From positions 1 to 26,282 of the forward strand of contig JAQVDI010000003.1 of NCBI GenBank assembly GCA_028698375.1: a stretch of DNA of 26,282 bases, given 5' to 3'. Positions 5,119 through 13,536 of this stretch are shown here, piece by piece (position 1 is the stretch's first letter; every line of letters starts with the position of its first letter). This DNA is from Patescibacteria group bacterium (GTDB lineage: Bacteria > Patescibacteriota > UBA1384 > JAGGWG01). The position numbers and the translations under genes are program-made. The notes beneath the pieces are model-generated. The model searched no databases, had not been told where the DNA came from, and was given only the letters and a program-made list of their open reading frames with translations.

Positions 5119-5871
5119 ATGATTCGTCAAATAATTCTTAAATTTTGTAGTTTAACGCACTTAGACCATTGGATAATAAAAATTAAAAAAGGCCCAGGCA
5201 AAGGAATAAAATGGACGCTACTGCCATATTCAATGTATTGGCGAGGAGAAACCGAAAAAGAAATGGATAAAATTATTGATAATTTAAATTTAAAAACCAA
5301 TGCTATTATTTGGGATTTAGGCGCCCATTTTGGTTATTACAGCTTAATTTTTGCTCGTTTAGCAACTCAAGGCAAAGTTTACGCTTTTGAACCTGACCCA
5401 GAAGCCTTTAAAAGGCTTCTGTATCATCTTAAAATTAATCGGACCAAAAATGTCCAGGCATTAAGGCTGGCTGTCGGAGAAAAAAATAAATCAGTTTTTC
5501 TTGGACAAAAAAAAGGTGCTGGAGAACCAACTAATAAAATAGCTGCTCAAGGATTATCAATGAAAATGGCAAAACTTGATTCTCTAGTGCAACAAAAAAA
5601 AATAAAAAAACCCGATTTAATCAAAATTGATATTGAGGGTTATGGCGGAGAAGCGGTTTTGGGGAGCTTAAAAACTATTCGCAAACAAAAACCAATTCTA
5701 ATATTCAGTTTTCATAATGACCAAGAAATTAAAAAAACGAGAAAAATATTAGAACCTTTAGGATACAAAGCTTTCAGCATCACAAAAAATATAGTAGAAT
5801 GGAACAAGATACTAGAAACAGTTTTTTTAGCTACTGCTAAAATAAGTTATAATAAAAAAATAATCAGCTAA
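5119..5871 (+). CDS. FkbM-family SAM-dependent methyltransferase
   Basis: This is a class I methyltransferase of the FkbM family, whose characterised members O-methylate sugars or polyketides. Of its 250 residues, about 25-50 carry the family's N-terminal lead-in. SAM motif I is WDLGAHFGYYS (65-75), the ribose-binding acidic residue is E91 in EPDP, and the FkbM signature LIKIDIEGYGGE lies at about 167-178. It is divergent from the PIG-L deacetylase and is followed 8 nt later by the Wzz/kinase gene on the same strand. In this context it most likely methylates a sugar of the surface polysaccharide; the acceptor is unknown. No signal peptide, so cytosolic. Confidence 0.93.
   Translation: MIRQIILKFCSLTHLDHWIIKIKKGPGKGIKWTLLPYSMYWRGETEKEMDKIIDNLNLKTNAIIWDLGAHFGYYSLIFARLATQGKVYAFEPDPEAFKRLLYHLKINRTKNVQALRLAVGEKNKSVFLGQKKGAGEPTNKIAAQGLSMKMAKLDSLVQQKKIKKPDLIKIDIEGYGGEAVLGSLKTIRKQKPILIFSFHNDQEIKKTRKILEPLGYKAFSITKNIVEWNKILETVFLATAKISYNKKIIS
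5848..5853 (+). promoter_or_regulatory. -10 box for the Wzz/kinase gene
   Basis: A perfect TATAAT lies inside the last codons of the FkbM gene, 26 nt before ATG 5880. The leader would contain the weak purine stretch AAAAGG (5871-5876). The -35 is not clear. Confidence 0.45.
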
Positions 5872-5879
5872 AAAGGTTT

Positions 5880-7184
5880 ATGCTTAGAAATTGGGAGATA
5901 ATTAAAAAATGGTGGTGGTTAATAATCATTTTTAGCGCCATAACCGCAATAATTACTTATTTTCTAATTCAAAAATTACCACCTTCGTATGCCACTAAGA
6001 CCAAAATTTTTATTAGCACTACTTCCAATCAGGCCATTGCCAATATTTATGATGCTCCTTACGCTGATCGAGCCATTAAAACAGTTTTGTCTTTAATCTA
6101 CAATCAACCATTAATTGAAGAACTGGCGCAAAATAATAATATGACTAGCGAGCAAATGAAAAAAGCTATTCGTGCCGAAAATCTTCCCGGAACACAAATT
6201 ATTGAGATCACAGTGACCAGCCACAATCCAAATCAAATTATGACGATTGCTAACACTCTCCCGGTTGTTCTAGATAGTTTTTTACTAGAGGTGCAAAAAG
6301 GCACTGATTCCAAAAATATAATTAAAACTTCCGTGGCTGAACAAGCAACAACAACAAAGCAAGTAAGTTTATCGCATTTAGAAATAGCTTTTCTCGTTTT
6401 TTTGGCTAGTCTTTTTTTGAGCTATTTTATAATTTGGCTAATTGATTACTTTGACAAAACCATCAAAGATAAAAATGATTTAAAAAAATTACACATAAAA
6501 CATTTGGGTAATTTCGGTTTATTCAAAGGCGTTAATCAAGATTTAAAAGCTATTCTCGATAAACAAAACAGCTTAGCAGCTGAAACTATCCGTGAAGTCA
6601 GGGCTAATATTGAATATCTCAAAGAAAAAGACAAATTAGCAACAATCGCAATCACTTCAGCCAACAGCCGTGAAGGGAAAAGTTTGTTTACTGCCAGCTT
6701 GGCCTTGATGCTGGGTGAATCTGGAAAAAAAGTAGTGGTGATAGATGGCGATCTTCGCTCTCCCTCGGCCCATAAGTTACTCAAAATTAACAACGAACAG
6801 GGATTATCCGATTATTTAAAAGATAAAGAAAGAATAGAAAAAATTATCAAAAAAACTGTCTTTGACAATCTTTGGCTAATTCCTGCCGGTAGAATTGTAC
6901 CAAATGCTTCTGAATTATTAAGTGCACCAAAAATTGAAAAGTTAAAAAAATGGCTCTCAAAACATGTGGATTATATTATTTTTGACACCCCTCCAATTGG
7001 CATTATCAGTGATAGCGCAGCCATCGCTCGTTCTTCTGATGGAGCAATTGTTATTGCAGAAAGAGGGAGAACCAGTTTTACAGACATTATTAACGTTAAA
7101 AGTTCTTTAGCAAATATTGGAGCTAATATTTTAGGAGTAGTTTTAACCAAAGTGCCAGCTCAACACAAAAAATATTATTATTAA
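5880..7184 (+). CDS. Wzz/BY-kinase fusion: polysaccharide co-polymerase tyrosine autokinase
   Basis: A chain-length determinant and a bacterial tyrosine kinase are joined in one 434-residue protein. The N terminus has TM1 at about 12-30 (WWLIIIFSAITAIITYFLI), a short extracytoplasmic Wzz domain at about 32-165, and TM2 at about 167-189. The cytoplasmic kinase follows: Walker A SANSREGKS (260-268), Walker A' VVIDGDLR (286-293) and Walker B IIFDTPP (366-372). The protein ends in three tyrosines (KKYYY), a minimal form of the Tyr cluster that BY-kinases autophosphorylate. Such proteins control polymerisation and export of capsule or exopolysaccharide together with Wzy. The Wzy-like gene lies tail-to-tail 2 nt away on the other strand, and FkbM is 8 nt upstream. 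The short Wzz part resembles Gram-positive CapA/YveK more than long Gram-negative Wzc. Confidence 0.94.
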   Translation: MLRNWEIIKKWWWLIIIFSAITAIITYFLIQKLPPSYATKTKIFISTTSNQAIANIYDAPYADRAIKTVLSLIYNQPLIEELAQNNNMTSEQMKKAIRAENLPGTQIIEITVTSHNPNQIMTIANTLPVVLDSFLLEVQKGTDSKNIIKTSVAEQATTTKQVSLSHLEIAFLVFLASLFLSYFIIWLIDYFDKTIKDKNDLKKLHIKHLGNFGLFKGVNQDLKAILDKQNSLAAETIREVRANIEYLKEKDKLATIAITSANSREGKSLFTASLALMLGESGKKVVVIDGDLRSPSAHKLLKINNEQGLSDYLKDKERIEKIIKKTVFDNLWLIPAGRIVPNASELLSAPKIEKLKKWLSKHVDYIIFDTPPIGIISDSAAIARSSDGAIVIAERGRTSFTDIINVKSSLANIGANILGVVLTKVPAQHKKYYY

Positions 7185-7186
7185 AA

Positions 7187-8608
7187 TTATTCAGATATTT
7201 TAGCCGGAATAATAATCTTCACCCACCTGCCAAAAAAGAAAAAAGCAACCATAATAATAAAACTCCAAAAAACAGTAGGGATTAAGTATTCCGCAGATTG
7301 ACCAACCCACATCACACTAAAAAAAGCATTAAAAATCAAAAAAGTACCAAAATAATAGCCACCAAACCGATTTTCGGCAAATCGAGAAAAAAATGCCGCC
7401 AAAGAACCCAGAATAAAAGTAAATAATAAAATTATCGGCCACCCGCCTATTAAATAAGAATCAATGGTGATTAATGGGTTAAAAGAACCAAAAGAATCAC
7501 GGCTCACAATATTATTTTCATAAACTCTTTCCATGGCTAAATTTTTGGCGTCAGGTTTATTTTCCCATAATAAACGAGGGACAATCATTTTAAAACCATT
7601 GCCCACGCTTTCAAAACCATAAAAACCAAAATATTGCGGGACATTTTGTTTATAAATTAAAAATTGAGCTATATCGGAAAAACGATTAACCAAATAATAC
7701 CAATCTGTAGCCCAACGATCCTCAATGGAAATATCTAAAGTTTGTTGCAAAGAAACTTTGGCCGAATTGATCTTATTGGCACTGCCATGCCAATTTAATT
7801 GTCTAAAAACATCAATATAAACAGGGACGAACCAAAGCCAAAGGCCAAAAACAATTAAGCCGCCAATAATTAAAAAACGTTTTTTGATAAGTGGGAAAAG
7901 AGAGAATAGCAAAAGTAAAATCAAAAAAAATGAACTACCTTTCCAGCCAGAAAAGAAAGATAGCCCCAAATTAATTAAAAAGAAAATTGAATAAAAAATC
8001 GTTAATGTCCAATTTTTATTTTTAATAGCCAAATAAAGTCCTAAGAATTGAGCCATATGAATAACAGCGTTGATGCGCAACAACACTTCATCTAAACTGG
8101 GCATAAACATCAAAATAATTTTGGGGATAAATGCTAAAATTATTAACCAAAAAACGACTTGATCATAATAGTCTTTTTTAATCGCAAGCTTAAATTTGGG
8201 TCTTTGATAATTGTAAAAAAGCGCCAACCCACTAACTAAACCAATGTGTGATAGGAGATAATAGCGTTGGCATTCGGCTATGTCAACCATAGAAAAAATA
8301 CTAGAAAAATTATGAGTTAAAGTAACCCAAGCAAAAGCACCATTAGCATCTAAAAAAAAGAAGAAAGAAGAAAGAGCACTGAAAGTAGCAAAAAAAATTT
8401 GGATGAAAAATAATGGTCGCATCAAACGCTGACTAATATTTTTTCTTTTTTCGGGTGATAAAATTTTACCACTCAAAGTCCAATATAAAATAAATATTGA
8501 ACCCAACCAAGCCAACAAATAAGAAAAAAAAGGATAATTTTTTAAACCAAGAGATAACAAAAAAGGAATAAAAATAATCAAAATACGTGAAAACTTTTTA
8601 CCAAACAT
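7187..8608 (-). CDS. Wzy-like O-antigen / oligosaccharide repeat-unit polymerase
   Basis: This 473-residue integral membrane protein has about 11-12 hydrophobic helices. A long extracytoplasmic loop between the helix ending LWFVPVYI and the next (about 260-370) contains YFGFYGFESVGNGF and the motif VPRLLWENKPDAKN. The PR-x-W-x-x-KP pattern resembles a recurring feature of Wzy/EpsG-type polymerases as I know them. The family is poorly conserved in sequence, so the call rests on topology, this loop and the Wzz partner next door. It would join lipid-linked repeat units on the outer face of the membrane. It converges with the Wzz/kinase gene (2 nt between stops) and lies 57 nt downstream of the CgeB-like GT, probably in the same minus-strand unit. 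Confidence 0.75.
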   Translation of the reverse strand: MFGKKFSRILIIFIPFLLSLGLKNYPFFSYLLAWLGSIFILYWTLSGKILSPEKRKNISQRLMRPLFFIQIFFATFSALSSFFFFLDANGAFAWVTLTHNFSSIFSMVDIAECQRYYLLSHIGLVSGLALFYNYQRPKFKLAIKKDYYDQVVFWLIILAFIPKIILMFMPSLDEVLLRINAVIHMAQFLGLYLAIKNKNWTLTIFYSIFFLINLGLSFFSGWKGSSFFLILLLLFSLFPLIKKRFLIIGGLIVFGLWLWFVPVYIDVFRQLNWHGSANKINSAKVSLQQTLDISIEDRWATDWYYLVNRFSDIAQFLIYKQNVPQYFGFYGFESVGNGFKMIVPRLLWENKPDAKNLAMERVYENNIVSRDSFGSFNPLITIDSYLIGGWPIILLFTFILGSLAAFFSRFAENRFGGYYFGTFLIFNAFFSVMWVGQSAEYLIPTVFWSFIIMVAFFFFGRWVKIIIPAKISE

Positions 8609-8665
8609 TCTTTATTCTATTATCTGTGATTTTTAACAATTTGTAAAAGCAATTAGTATAAAATG

Positions 8666-9721
8666 CTAAATTGATTTTTTATAAAGAGTTTTTTGAATAA
8701 TAAATTCTAATCTTTGACGATAAGTATTCTGATGATTAACTACATTTTTTTCTCCTAGAGATCTTAAACTTTCTAATTTGGTAGGTGATTGCAAAAGTCG
8801 ATTGCATTTTAGGGCTAAATCTAGAGGACTTTTAAAAAAACCGTTATCAGGATAATTTTTAAATAATTGACGATGTTCCAAACTGTCTGAATATAAACCT
8901 GCACCCCCGCAAGCAGGAATCTCATAACTGCGCATATTACTTTGATCTTTATTTCTAAGGCTCACAACATCAAGAATAATTTTACTTTTCGAAATAGCAG
9001 AACAATAATCTTTGCCAACAACTGCACCTTTAGCATATTTTTTGAACCGGGGGTATTGAGACCAACCATTACCATACAAAATTAATCTACCTTTAAAATA
9101 TTTCAAAAATTCATTAAAAAAATTTAAACGTTCAACCGTAGCAGTTCCAATAAAACAAACGTCATTTATAAACTGCTCTTGTTTTTCAGATTTAAAGTGA
9201 TAATAAGGATCGTAAGCAAAAGGTAAAAAAATAACTTTTTTGGCACCAGATCGCTTTAGCTCCTTGGTAATGATTGATTTCGTAGAAAAAATAAAATCAT
9301 ATAATTTCAAATTTTGCACAAACATAGGCGAATAATGGCTGAAGTTGAAAGGACAATCCGTCAAATAATTAACAATTTTGCTGTTATTGGCGTGGGCTGC
9401 TTTAAAAACTGCAGCATTAAGAGGGAAAATTCCTGTGACCAAAATTAAATCCGGTTTAAAAATGTGGATTTTTTTAATAATTTTTCGATTAATTTCCCAC
9501 CATTCAAAAAACAAATGACCACTTATTTTTCTGAATAAACGGCCAGGCAATGTTTTGAGTGAAGGGGAAATTACCTTTTCGCACATATCAAAAGTATCAA
9601 TTTTCATTTTCATATCTCTAGCCGCCCTCAGCAGAATCGCTCCCAAATGAAATTCTTCAGACACAATAGCAATTAATAGTAATTTTGGTTTCTGAGTTTT
9701 TTCTATTCGTTGATCAGTCAT
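8666..9721 (-). CDS. CgeB-like glycosyltransferase (GT-B fold)
   Basis: This 351-residue protein has two Rossmann-like halves typical of GT-B enzymes. The N-terminal half includes KPDLILVTGIFPL (about 89-101) and NYLTDCPFNF (118-127). The C-terminal half (about 185-345) begins NDVCFIGTATVERL and contains SNMRSYEIPACGG (261-273), the nucleotide-sugar-binding region shared with CgeB-type glycosyltransferases (Glyco_trans_1_2). No membrane segment is seen. It follows the GT9 gene by 6 nt and precedes the Wzy-like gene by 57 nt on the same strand. Donor and acceptor cannot be deduced. Confidence 0.85.
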   Translation of the reverse strand: MTDQRIEKTQKPKLLLIAIVSEEFHLGAILLRAARDMKMKIDTFDMCEKVISPSLKTLPGRLFRKISGHLFFEWWEINRKIIKKIHIFKPDLILVTGIFPLNAAVFKAAHANNSKIVNYLTDCPFNFSHYSPMFVQNLKLYDFIFSTKSIITKELKRSGAKKVIFLPFAYDPYYHFKSEKQEQFINDVCFIGTATVERLNFFNEFLKYFKGRLILYGNGWSQYPRFKKYAKGAVVGKDYCSAISKSKIILDVVSLRNKDQSNMRSYEIPACGGAGLYSDSLEHRQLFKNYPDNGFFKSPLDLALKCNRLLQSPTKLESLRSLGEKNVVNHQNTYRQRLEFIIQKTLYKKSI

Positions 9722-9727
9722 AATAAA

Positions 9728-10768
9728 TTAATCAATAAATTGCTTAACTAAACTATAAACTTCCGACACTGTTATTTTATTTAAGCAAAATCGCTTAGGG
9801 TATTTGCAAACTTTGGACAAACAATCAGAACAAGAATATTCTATTTTTCTTATTGCAATTGCCTGCCTTCCCACTGGAGCGAAAAAAGTAGGGCCGAAAA
9901 GTCCAATCGTTGGCAAACTAAAAGCAGCAGATAGGTGCATCGGAGCGCTATCATTGCCTATAAATACCGTCGCTTTTTTCATCAAACAAGCCAAATCAAC
10001 TAAATTAAGTTTGCCAGCCGCAATCAACGGTTTTTTTCTCATCAAATGACTTATTTTTTTTAATTGACATTTATCAGATTTAACCCCCACTAAAATAATT
10101 TTGCATCCATGGTGCGCACTCAGCTTATCTGCCAAACAGACAAATTTTTCTTTAGGCCAAGCCTTAGCTTTAAAACGAGAAATAGGGTGCATAATAATTA
10201 ATTGGTCTTCATCAATCATACTATTATCCTTTAAAAATTTATTAACTTTTTTTTGATTTTTTAGAGGTAAATTAAAAGTAAAGTCTAATTTTTTTCTATC
10301 TCTTTCGGATGCTTTAACCAAATCAAGACAACGCTCAAAACGATGAAATTTTTTTCTAAAAACTATCTTATCATTTAACAAAAAATCAAAACCTATACCG
10401 CCGAAACCTCTTCTTTGTCTAATGCCAATAAGCCCCATAATTAAACGATTGCGTGGATCATTCTCTTGAAAATCAATCCCCAGATCAAAATGTTGTTTAC
10501 GCAAAAGTGGTATAAAATTAAGCATTCTGTAAGATAGAAATTTTAATCGATCAGCTTTTTTGAAAAAAAATTGTGAATCTTCCCAACAAATAACGCGATC
10601 AATCAGATTGGAAGCTTGAGCAATTTCTCTTTGCCACTTACCGGTAAATAACCAAATTTGTGCTTTAGAATTTTTTTGCCGTAAAAATTTTAATGCCGGA
10701 ATTGATAATATAAAGTCGCCAATACCATCAGATCGCAAAAGTAAAATTTTATTCTGTTTATTGTTCAT
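9728..10768 (-). CDS. GT9 family glycosyltransferase (heptosyltransferase-like)
   Basis: This GT-B enzyme belongs to the ADP-heptose:LPS heptosyltransferase family. The N terminus ILLLRSDGIGDFILSIPAL (about 8-26) is the glycine-rich acceptor-side motif. MHPISRFKAKAWPKE begins the second domain, and IGNDSAPMHLSAAF...PTIGLFGPT (about 270-294) is the donor-binding signature. A C-terminal cysteine set, C-x2-C-x4-C-x6-C, is present, as in many GT9 proteins. I take ATG 10768 as start because it overlaps the upstream stop in an ATGA junction (translational coupling); a GTG three codons earlier (10777) is also open. Family membership does not prove that heptose or LPS is made here. Second gene of the radical SAM - GT9 - CgeB unit. 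Confidence 0.92.
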   Translation of the reverse strand: MNNKQNKILLLRSDGIGDFILSIPALKFLRQKNSKAQIWLFTGKWQREIAQASNLIDRVICWEDSQFFFKKADRLKFLSYRMLNFIPLLRKQHFDLGIDFQENDPRNRLIMGLIGIRQRRGFGGIGFDFLLNDKIVFRKKFHRFERCLDLVKASERDRKKLDFTFNLPLKNQKKVNKFLKDNSMIDEDQLIIMHPISRFKAKAWPKEKFVCLADKLSAHHGCKIILVGVKSDKCQLKKISHLMRKKPLIAAGKLNLVDLACLMKKATVFIGNDSAPMHLSAAFSLPTIGLFGPTFFAPVGRQAIAIRKIEYSCSDCLSKVCKYPKRFCLNKITVSEVYSLVKQFID

Positions 10769-11760
10769 TGCATCCACTCATTGCAATTGGCACAAAGAGA
10801 AATTTGCCGCCATAATTTTTTGAAATGTTTTTTGCGTATTTGCTGCCATTTTTTTGACATCCAGATCTCCTGAATGGTTTGCTTATTTAAATCTCCTACC
10901 ATCATAGTATAATGCAGATCCTTGCAGCAAACAGTTACCTTTCCATCCCAAGAAACTAAAAAATCTCTAAATAATTGAACACAAGGTTTTCTTTTTTTAT
11001 TTATTTTTTGTAATTTTAATCTTAAATCTGGCACTTGACCACCAAAAGTATCAACATCTCTGATGTAAATCGTATCTTGCCTGTCAAGGCGATTACGCCA
11101 AAATTTAATAAAATCCTTTTTTTCCTTAAAATTTTTTTTCATTAATAAAAATTGGATCACTAATCTTGGTTTTTTTAATTTCATTTTTTCCCTTTGATTA
11201 ATAAAATAAAAAATATTATTTAAAACTTTCTGATAAGTGGCCCCACACCGAATTTGTTCGTAAGTATTTTTTTTAAATCCATCTAAGGAGATAATCAATA
11301 AATCTAAACTTGGCTTAATTAATAATTTTTGAGTCAATTTTTTATTAAGCAAAGTGGCATTTGTGCTGGTATAAACATGTTTAACACCCATTTTTTTGGC
11401 CAAACGCGACATCTTAACAAATCGAGGATGGAGTAATGGTTCGCCTAAACCCATTAATGCTAATTTTTCTAAATATGGATTAGCCACTACTTGCTTTAGA
11501 ATTTTTTGGTATAAAGCCAAAGACATAAAACCTTTTTTTCTGGTTTGGACTCGATTAATACACATTGGACATGCTAAATTACAATTATTAGTTACCTCTA
11601 AATGAATATTCTGCGGCCAAGGCAAAATCCCCTGACCAATTTTTTTTCTAATCACATTTAAACTTCGATTTATAATTTCTGTCCTAGGAAGAGAAAAAAA
11701 TTTTCTCAATAATCTTTTAGTTTTTGATTCTTGATTAGAAAAATAATCCAACTTAGACAT
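10765..11760 (-). CDS. Radical SAM/SPASM protein in the glycan locus
   Basis: This 331-residue protein has the radical SAM cluster motif C60-x3-C64-x2-C67 (CNLACPMC), the downstream GLGEPLLHP region and STNATLLN, and SLDGFKKNTYEQIR, all typical of the TIM-barrel core. The C terminus is a SPASM-type domain with C260, C278/C279 (VTVCCKD), GDLNKQTIQEIW and the closing pair C323/C326, which would bind extra [4Fe-4S] clusters. SPASM enzymes commonly modify peptides; homologues next to glycosyltransferases also occur, with sugar or lipid substrates suspected. It is the first gene of the minus-strand unit and overlaps the GT9 gene by 4 nt. Starts at ATG 11760, with TACAAT 6 nt upstream. Actual substrate unknown. 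Confidence 0.88.
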   Translation of the reverse strand: MSKLDYFSNQESKTKRLLRKFFSLPRTEIINRSLNVIRKKIGQGILPWPQNIHLEVTNNCNLACPMCINRVQTRKKGFMSLALYQKILKQVVANPYLEKLALMGLGEPLLHPRFVKMSRLAKKMGVKHVYTSTNATLLNKKLTQKLLIKPSLDLLIISLDGFKKNTYEQIRCGATYQKVLNNIFYFINQREKMKLKKPRLVIQFLLMKKNFKEKKDFIKFWRNRLDRQDTIYIRDVDTFGGQVPDLRLKLQKINKKRKPCVQLFRDFLVSWDGKVTVCCKDLHYTMMVGDLNKQTIQEIWMSKKWQQIRKKHFKKLWRQISLCANCNEWMQ

Positions 11761-11767
11761 GAAAAAA

Positions 11768-11797
11768 TTGTATTTTTGGTTTCTTTATTCTTATAAT
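11768..11797 (+). promoter_or_regulatory. Promoter of the GT4 gene, in a bidirectional gap
   Basis: TTGTAT (11768-11773), an 18-nt spacer and TATAAT (11792-11797) precede ATG 11831 by 33 nt. On the minus strand the same 70-nt gap holds TACAAT (11767-11772), 6 nt before the radical SAM start. The opposing promoters therefore overlap. Confidence 0.55.
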
Positions 11798-11830
11798 AAT
11801 TATATAAAATTTTAAAAAAAAATTAAAGCT

Positions 11831-12826
11831 ATGAAGAAATTGCAAATCGTCTTTTTCCAAAGAAAACCTCAAAATAATTATTATAGTTTAGAAAATGTTT
11901 TTGATAATATTAGAAAATTTTTACCGAAAAAAATTAAATCTAAAAAAATTATTTTGCCCTTTACCAATCAAGGCTTCTGGCGGCTCCTAGCTAATGGATT
12001 TTTTGCTTTTAGAAATCAAGGGGGAATCAATCATATCGCAGGCGATATTCACTATTTAGGTTTATTTATTAAAAATAAAAAGACTATCATCACTGTTGCT
12101 GATTGTAATTTTCAAAAAAGACCACTACCTTCTTGGCAAAAAAAAATAATTGCTTTTTTTTGGTATAAATTACCCCTTAAAAAATGTGCCCTAATCACGA
12201 CTATTTCTCCAAAAATTAAACAAGAATTAATTGACTTATTTACTCTTCCTCCTAAAAAAATTAAAGTTATTCCTTGCCCTACTGATTTCGAATTTAAATT
12301 CACTCCAAAAAAATTTAATCAACAAAAACCCCAGATTCTTCACTTTGGAACTAATTATAATAAAAATCTGGAAGGGACTGTAAAAGCAGTCAAAGACATT
12401 AAATGCCAGCTAATTATTATTGGCCATTTATCAGAAAATCAAAAAAACTTATTAAAAAAATATAAAATAAATTATAAAAATCATTATAACCTAACCAAAA
12501 AAGAAATAATACAAAAATATCAACAAAGCGATTTAATTCTTTTCCCATCAATTTACGAAGGTTTCGGCTTACCTATTATTGAAGGACAGAGCGTGGGGCG
12601 GCCAATTATAACCAGTAATTTGGATCCAATGAAATGGGTCGCTGGTGAAGGAGCAATTTTAGTCAATCCTAAAAATATCTTAACTATCAAAAAAGCTATA
12701 TTAGATATTATTTATAAACCCAATTTAAGAAAAAAATTAACTCTTTTGGGTCAAAAAAATATTCAAAGATTTAATAACAAAAAAATTAGCCAACAATTTT
12801 ATCAGTTATATCGAGCCATAGATTAA
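11831..12826 (+). CDS. GT4 family glycosyltransferase
   Basis: This 331-residue GT-B enzyme retains the group 1/GT4 layout: a divergent, shortened N-terminal domain (1-155) and a C-terminal domain beginning HFGTNYNKNLEG. The nucleotide-sugar motif is PSIYEGFGLPIIEGQSVG, containing the E-x7-E pair. The acceptor and linkage are unknown. The protein is very rich in Lys, Asn and Ile, and the DNA drops to about 13 % G+C in places (8 of 60 bases at 12421-12480), far lower than in the housekeeping genes at the right end. It starts a short plus-strand unit with the methyltransferase 29 nt downstream. Confidence 0.9.
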   Translation: MKKLQIVFFQRKPQNNYYSLENVFDNIRKFLPKKIKSKKIILPFTNQGFWRLLANGFFAFRNQGGINHIAGDIHYLGLFIKNKKTIITVADCNFQKRPLPSWQKKIIAFFWYKLPLKKCALITTISPKIKQELIDLFTLPPKKIKVIPCPTDFEFKFTPKKFNQQKPQILHFGTNYNKNLEGTVKAVKDIKCQLIIIGHLSENQKNLLKKYKINYKNHYNLTKKEIIQKYQQSDLILFPSIYEGFGLPIIEGQSVGRPIITSNLDPMKWVAGEGAILVNPKNILTIKKAILDIIYKPNLRKKLTLLGQKNIQRFNNKKISQQFYQLYRAID

Positions 12827-12855
12827 ACAAAAACTGTTTTAAGTTAAAATGAATT

Positions 12856-13536
12856 ATGAAAAACAAAAATAATCAATACTTAAAAAATGCGATTTTTTTT
12901 AATTATTGGCTCAAAAAATTTCTGCCAAAAAATAAAAAGATCTTTATCTTAGATGCTGGCTGCGGAAAAGGTGATTTTCTTTTTTATATTAAAAAACAAG
13001 GATACAATAATTTTTTAGGAGTAGACCAAAATATTAAAAAAGTAAAAAAAGCTAAAACTATAACCCAAAAAGTAATCAAAAAAGAAATAAATGATTTTTT
13101 AGAAACAAACAAAAAGAAATTCGATATAATTTTTGCCTTGGATCTTATAGAGCACTTAGACAAAAAGGAATCTTTAAAATTTTTAAAGTTGGCTAAAAAA
13201 TCTTTAATGAGAAAAGGAATTCTAATTATTAAAACTATTAATGGGTCCAGCCCATTTGCTGGTTCATATTTTTGGGGCGATTTAACTCATAAAAATATAT
13301 TTACTCCTAATTTGCTTAAAAAATTAATGTTAAAAGTTGGCTTTAAAAAAATTTTTTTCAGAGAAGTCCCTCCAGTACCACATGGTTTTTTATCATTAAT
13401 ACGCTATCTTTTTTGGCAAATCATAAAAATAAATCTAAAATTTATCAATCTGGTTGAAACAGGAATGAATCACGAAATTGTTAGTCGTAACATGATTATT
13501 GCTGCTTATCGCGAACAAAATCCAAAGCTTTTATAA
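12856..13536 (+). CDS. Class I SAM-dependent methyltransferase
   Basis: This 226-residue Rossmann-fold methyltransferase has motif I ILDAGCGKGDF (about 31-41), the post-I acidic residue in GVDQN, and the family motif IFALDLIEHLDKKE (about 94-107), as in Methyltransf_11/23-type enzymes. The Methyltransf_23 resemblance continues in THKNIFTPNLLKKLM. Such enzymes in polysaccharide loci methylate sugars or cap chains, but the acceptor is not readable here. TAAAAT lies 5 nt before its ATG, so it may also have its own leaderless promoter. Its 3' end overlaps the convergent GT4 gene by 41 nt. Composition is Lys-rich and AT-rich like its neighbour. Confidence 0.88.
   Translation: MKNKNNQYLKNAIFFNYWLKKFLPKNKKIFILDAGCGKGDFLFYIKKQGYNNFLGVDQNIKKVKKAKTITQKVIKKEINDFLETNKKKFDIIFALDLIEHLDKKESLKFLKLAKKSLMRKGILIIKTINGSSPFAGSYFWGDLTHKNIFTPNLLKKLMLKVGFKKIFFREVPPVPHGFLSLIRYLFWQIIKINLKFINLVETGMNHEIVSRNMIIAAYREQNPKLL

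Noticed and set aside
5083..5130. TTG start at 5130 for the PIG-L gene
   Set aside because: It would overlap the divergent FkbM start and ignore the consensus -10 placed 6 nt before GTG 5082; kept only as an alternative.
9728..10768. Heptosyltransferase homologue as evidence for lipopolysaccharide
   Set aside because: GT9 proteins are widespread in organisms without LPS; no heptose synthesis or lipid A gene is in the window.
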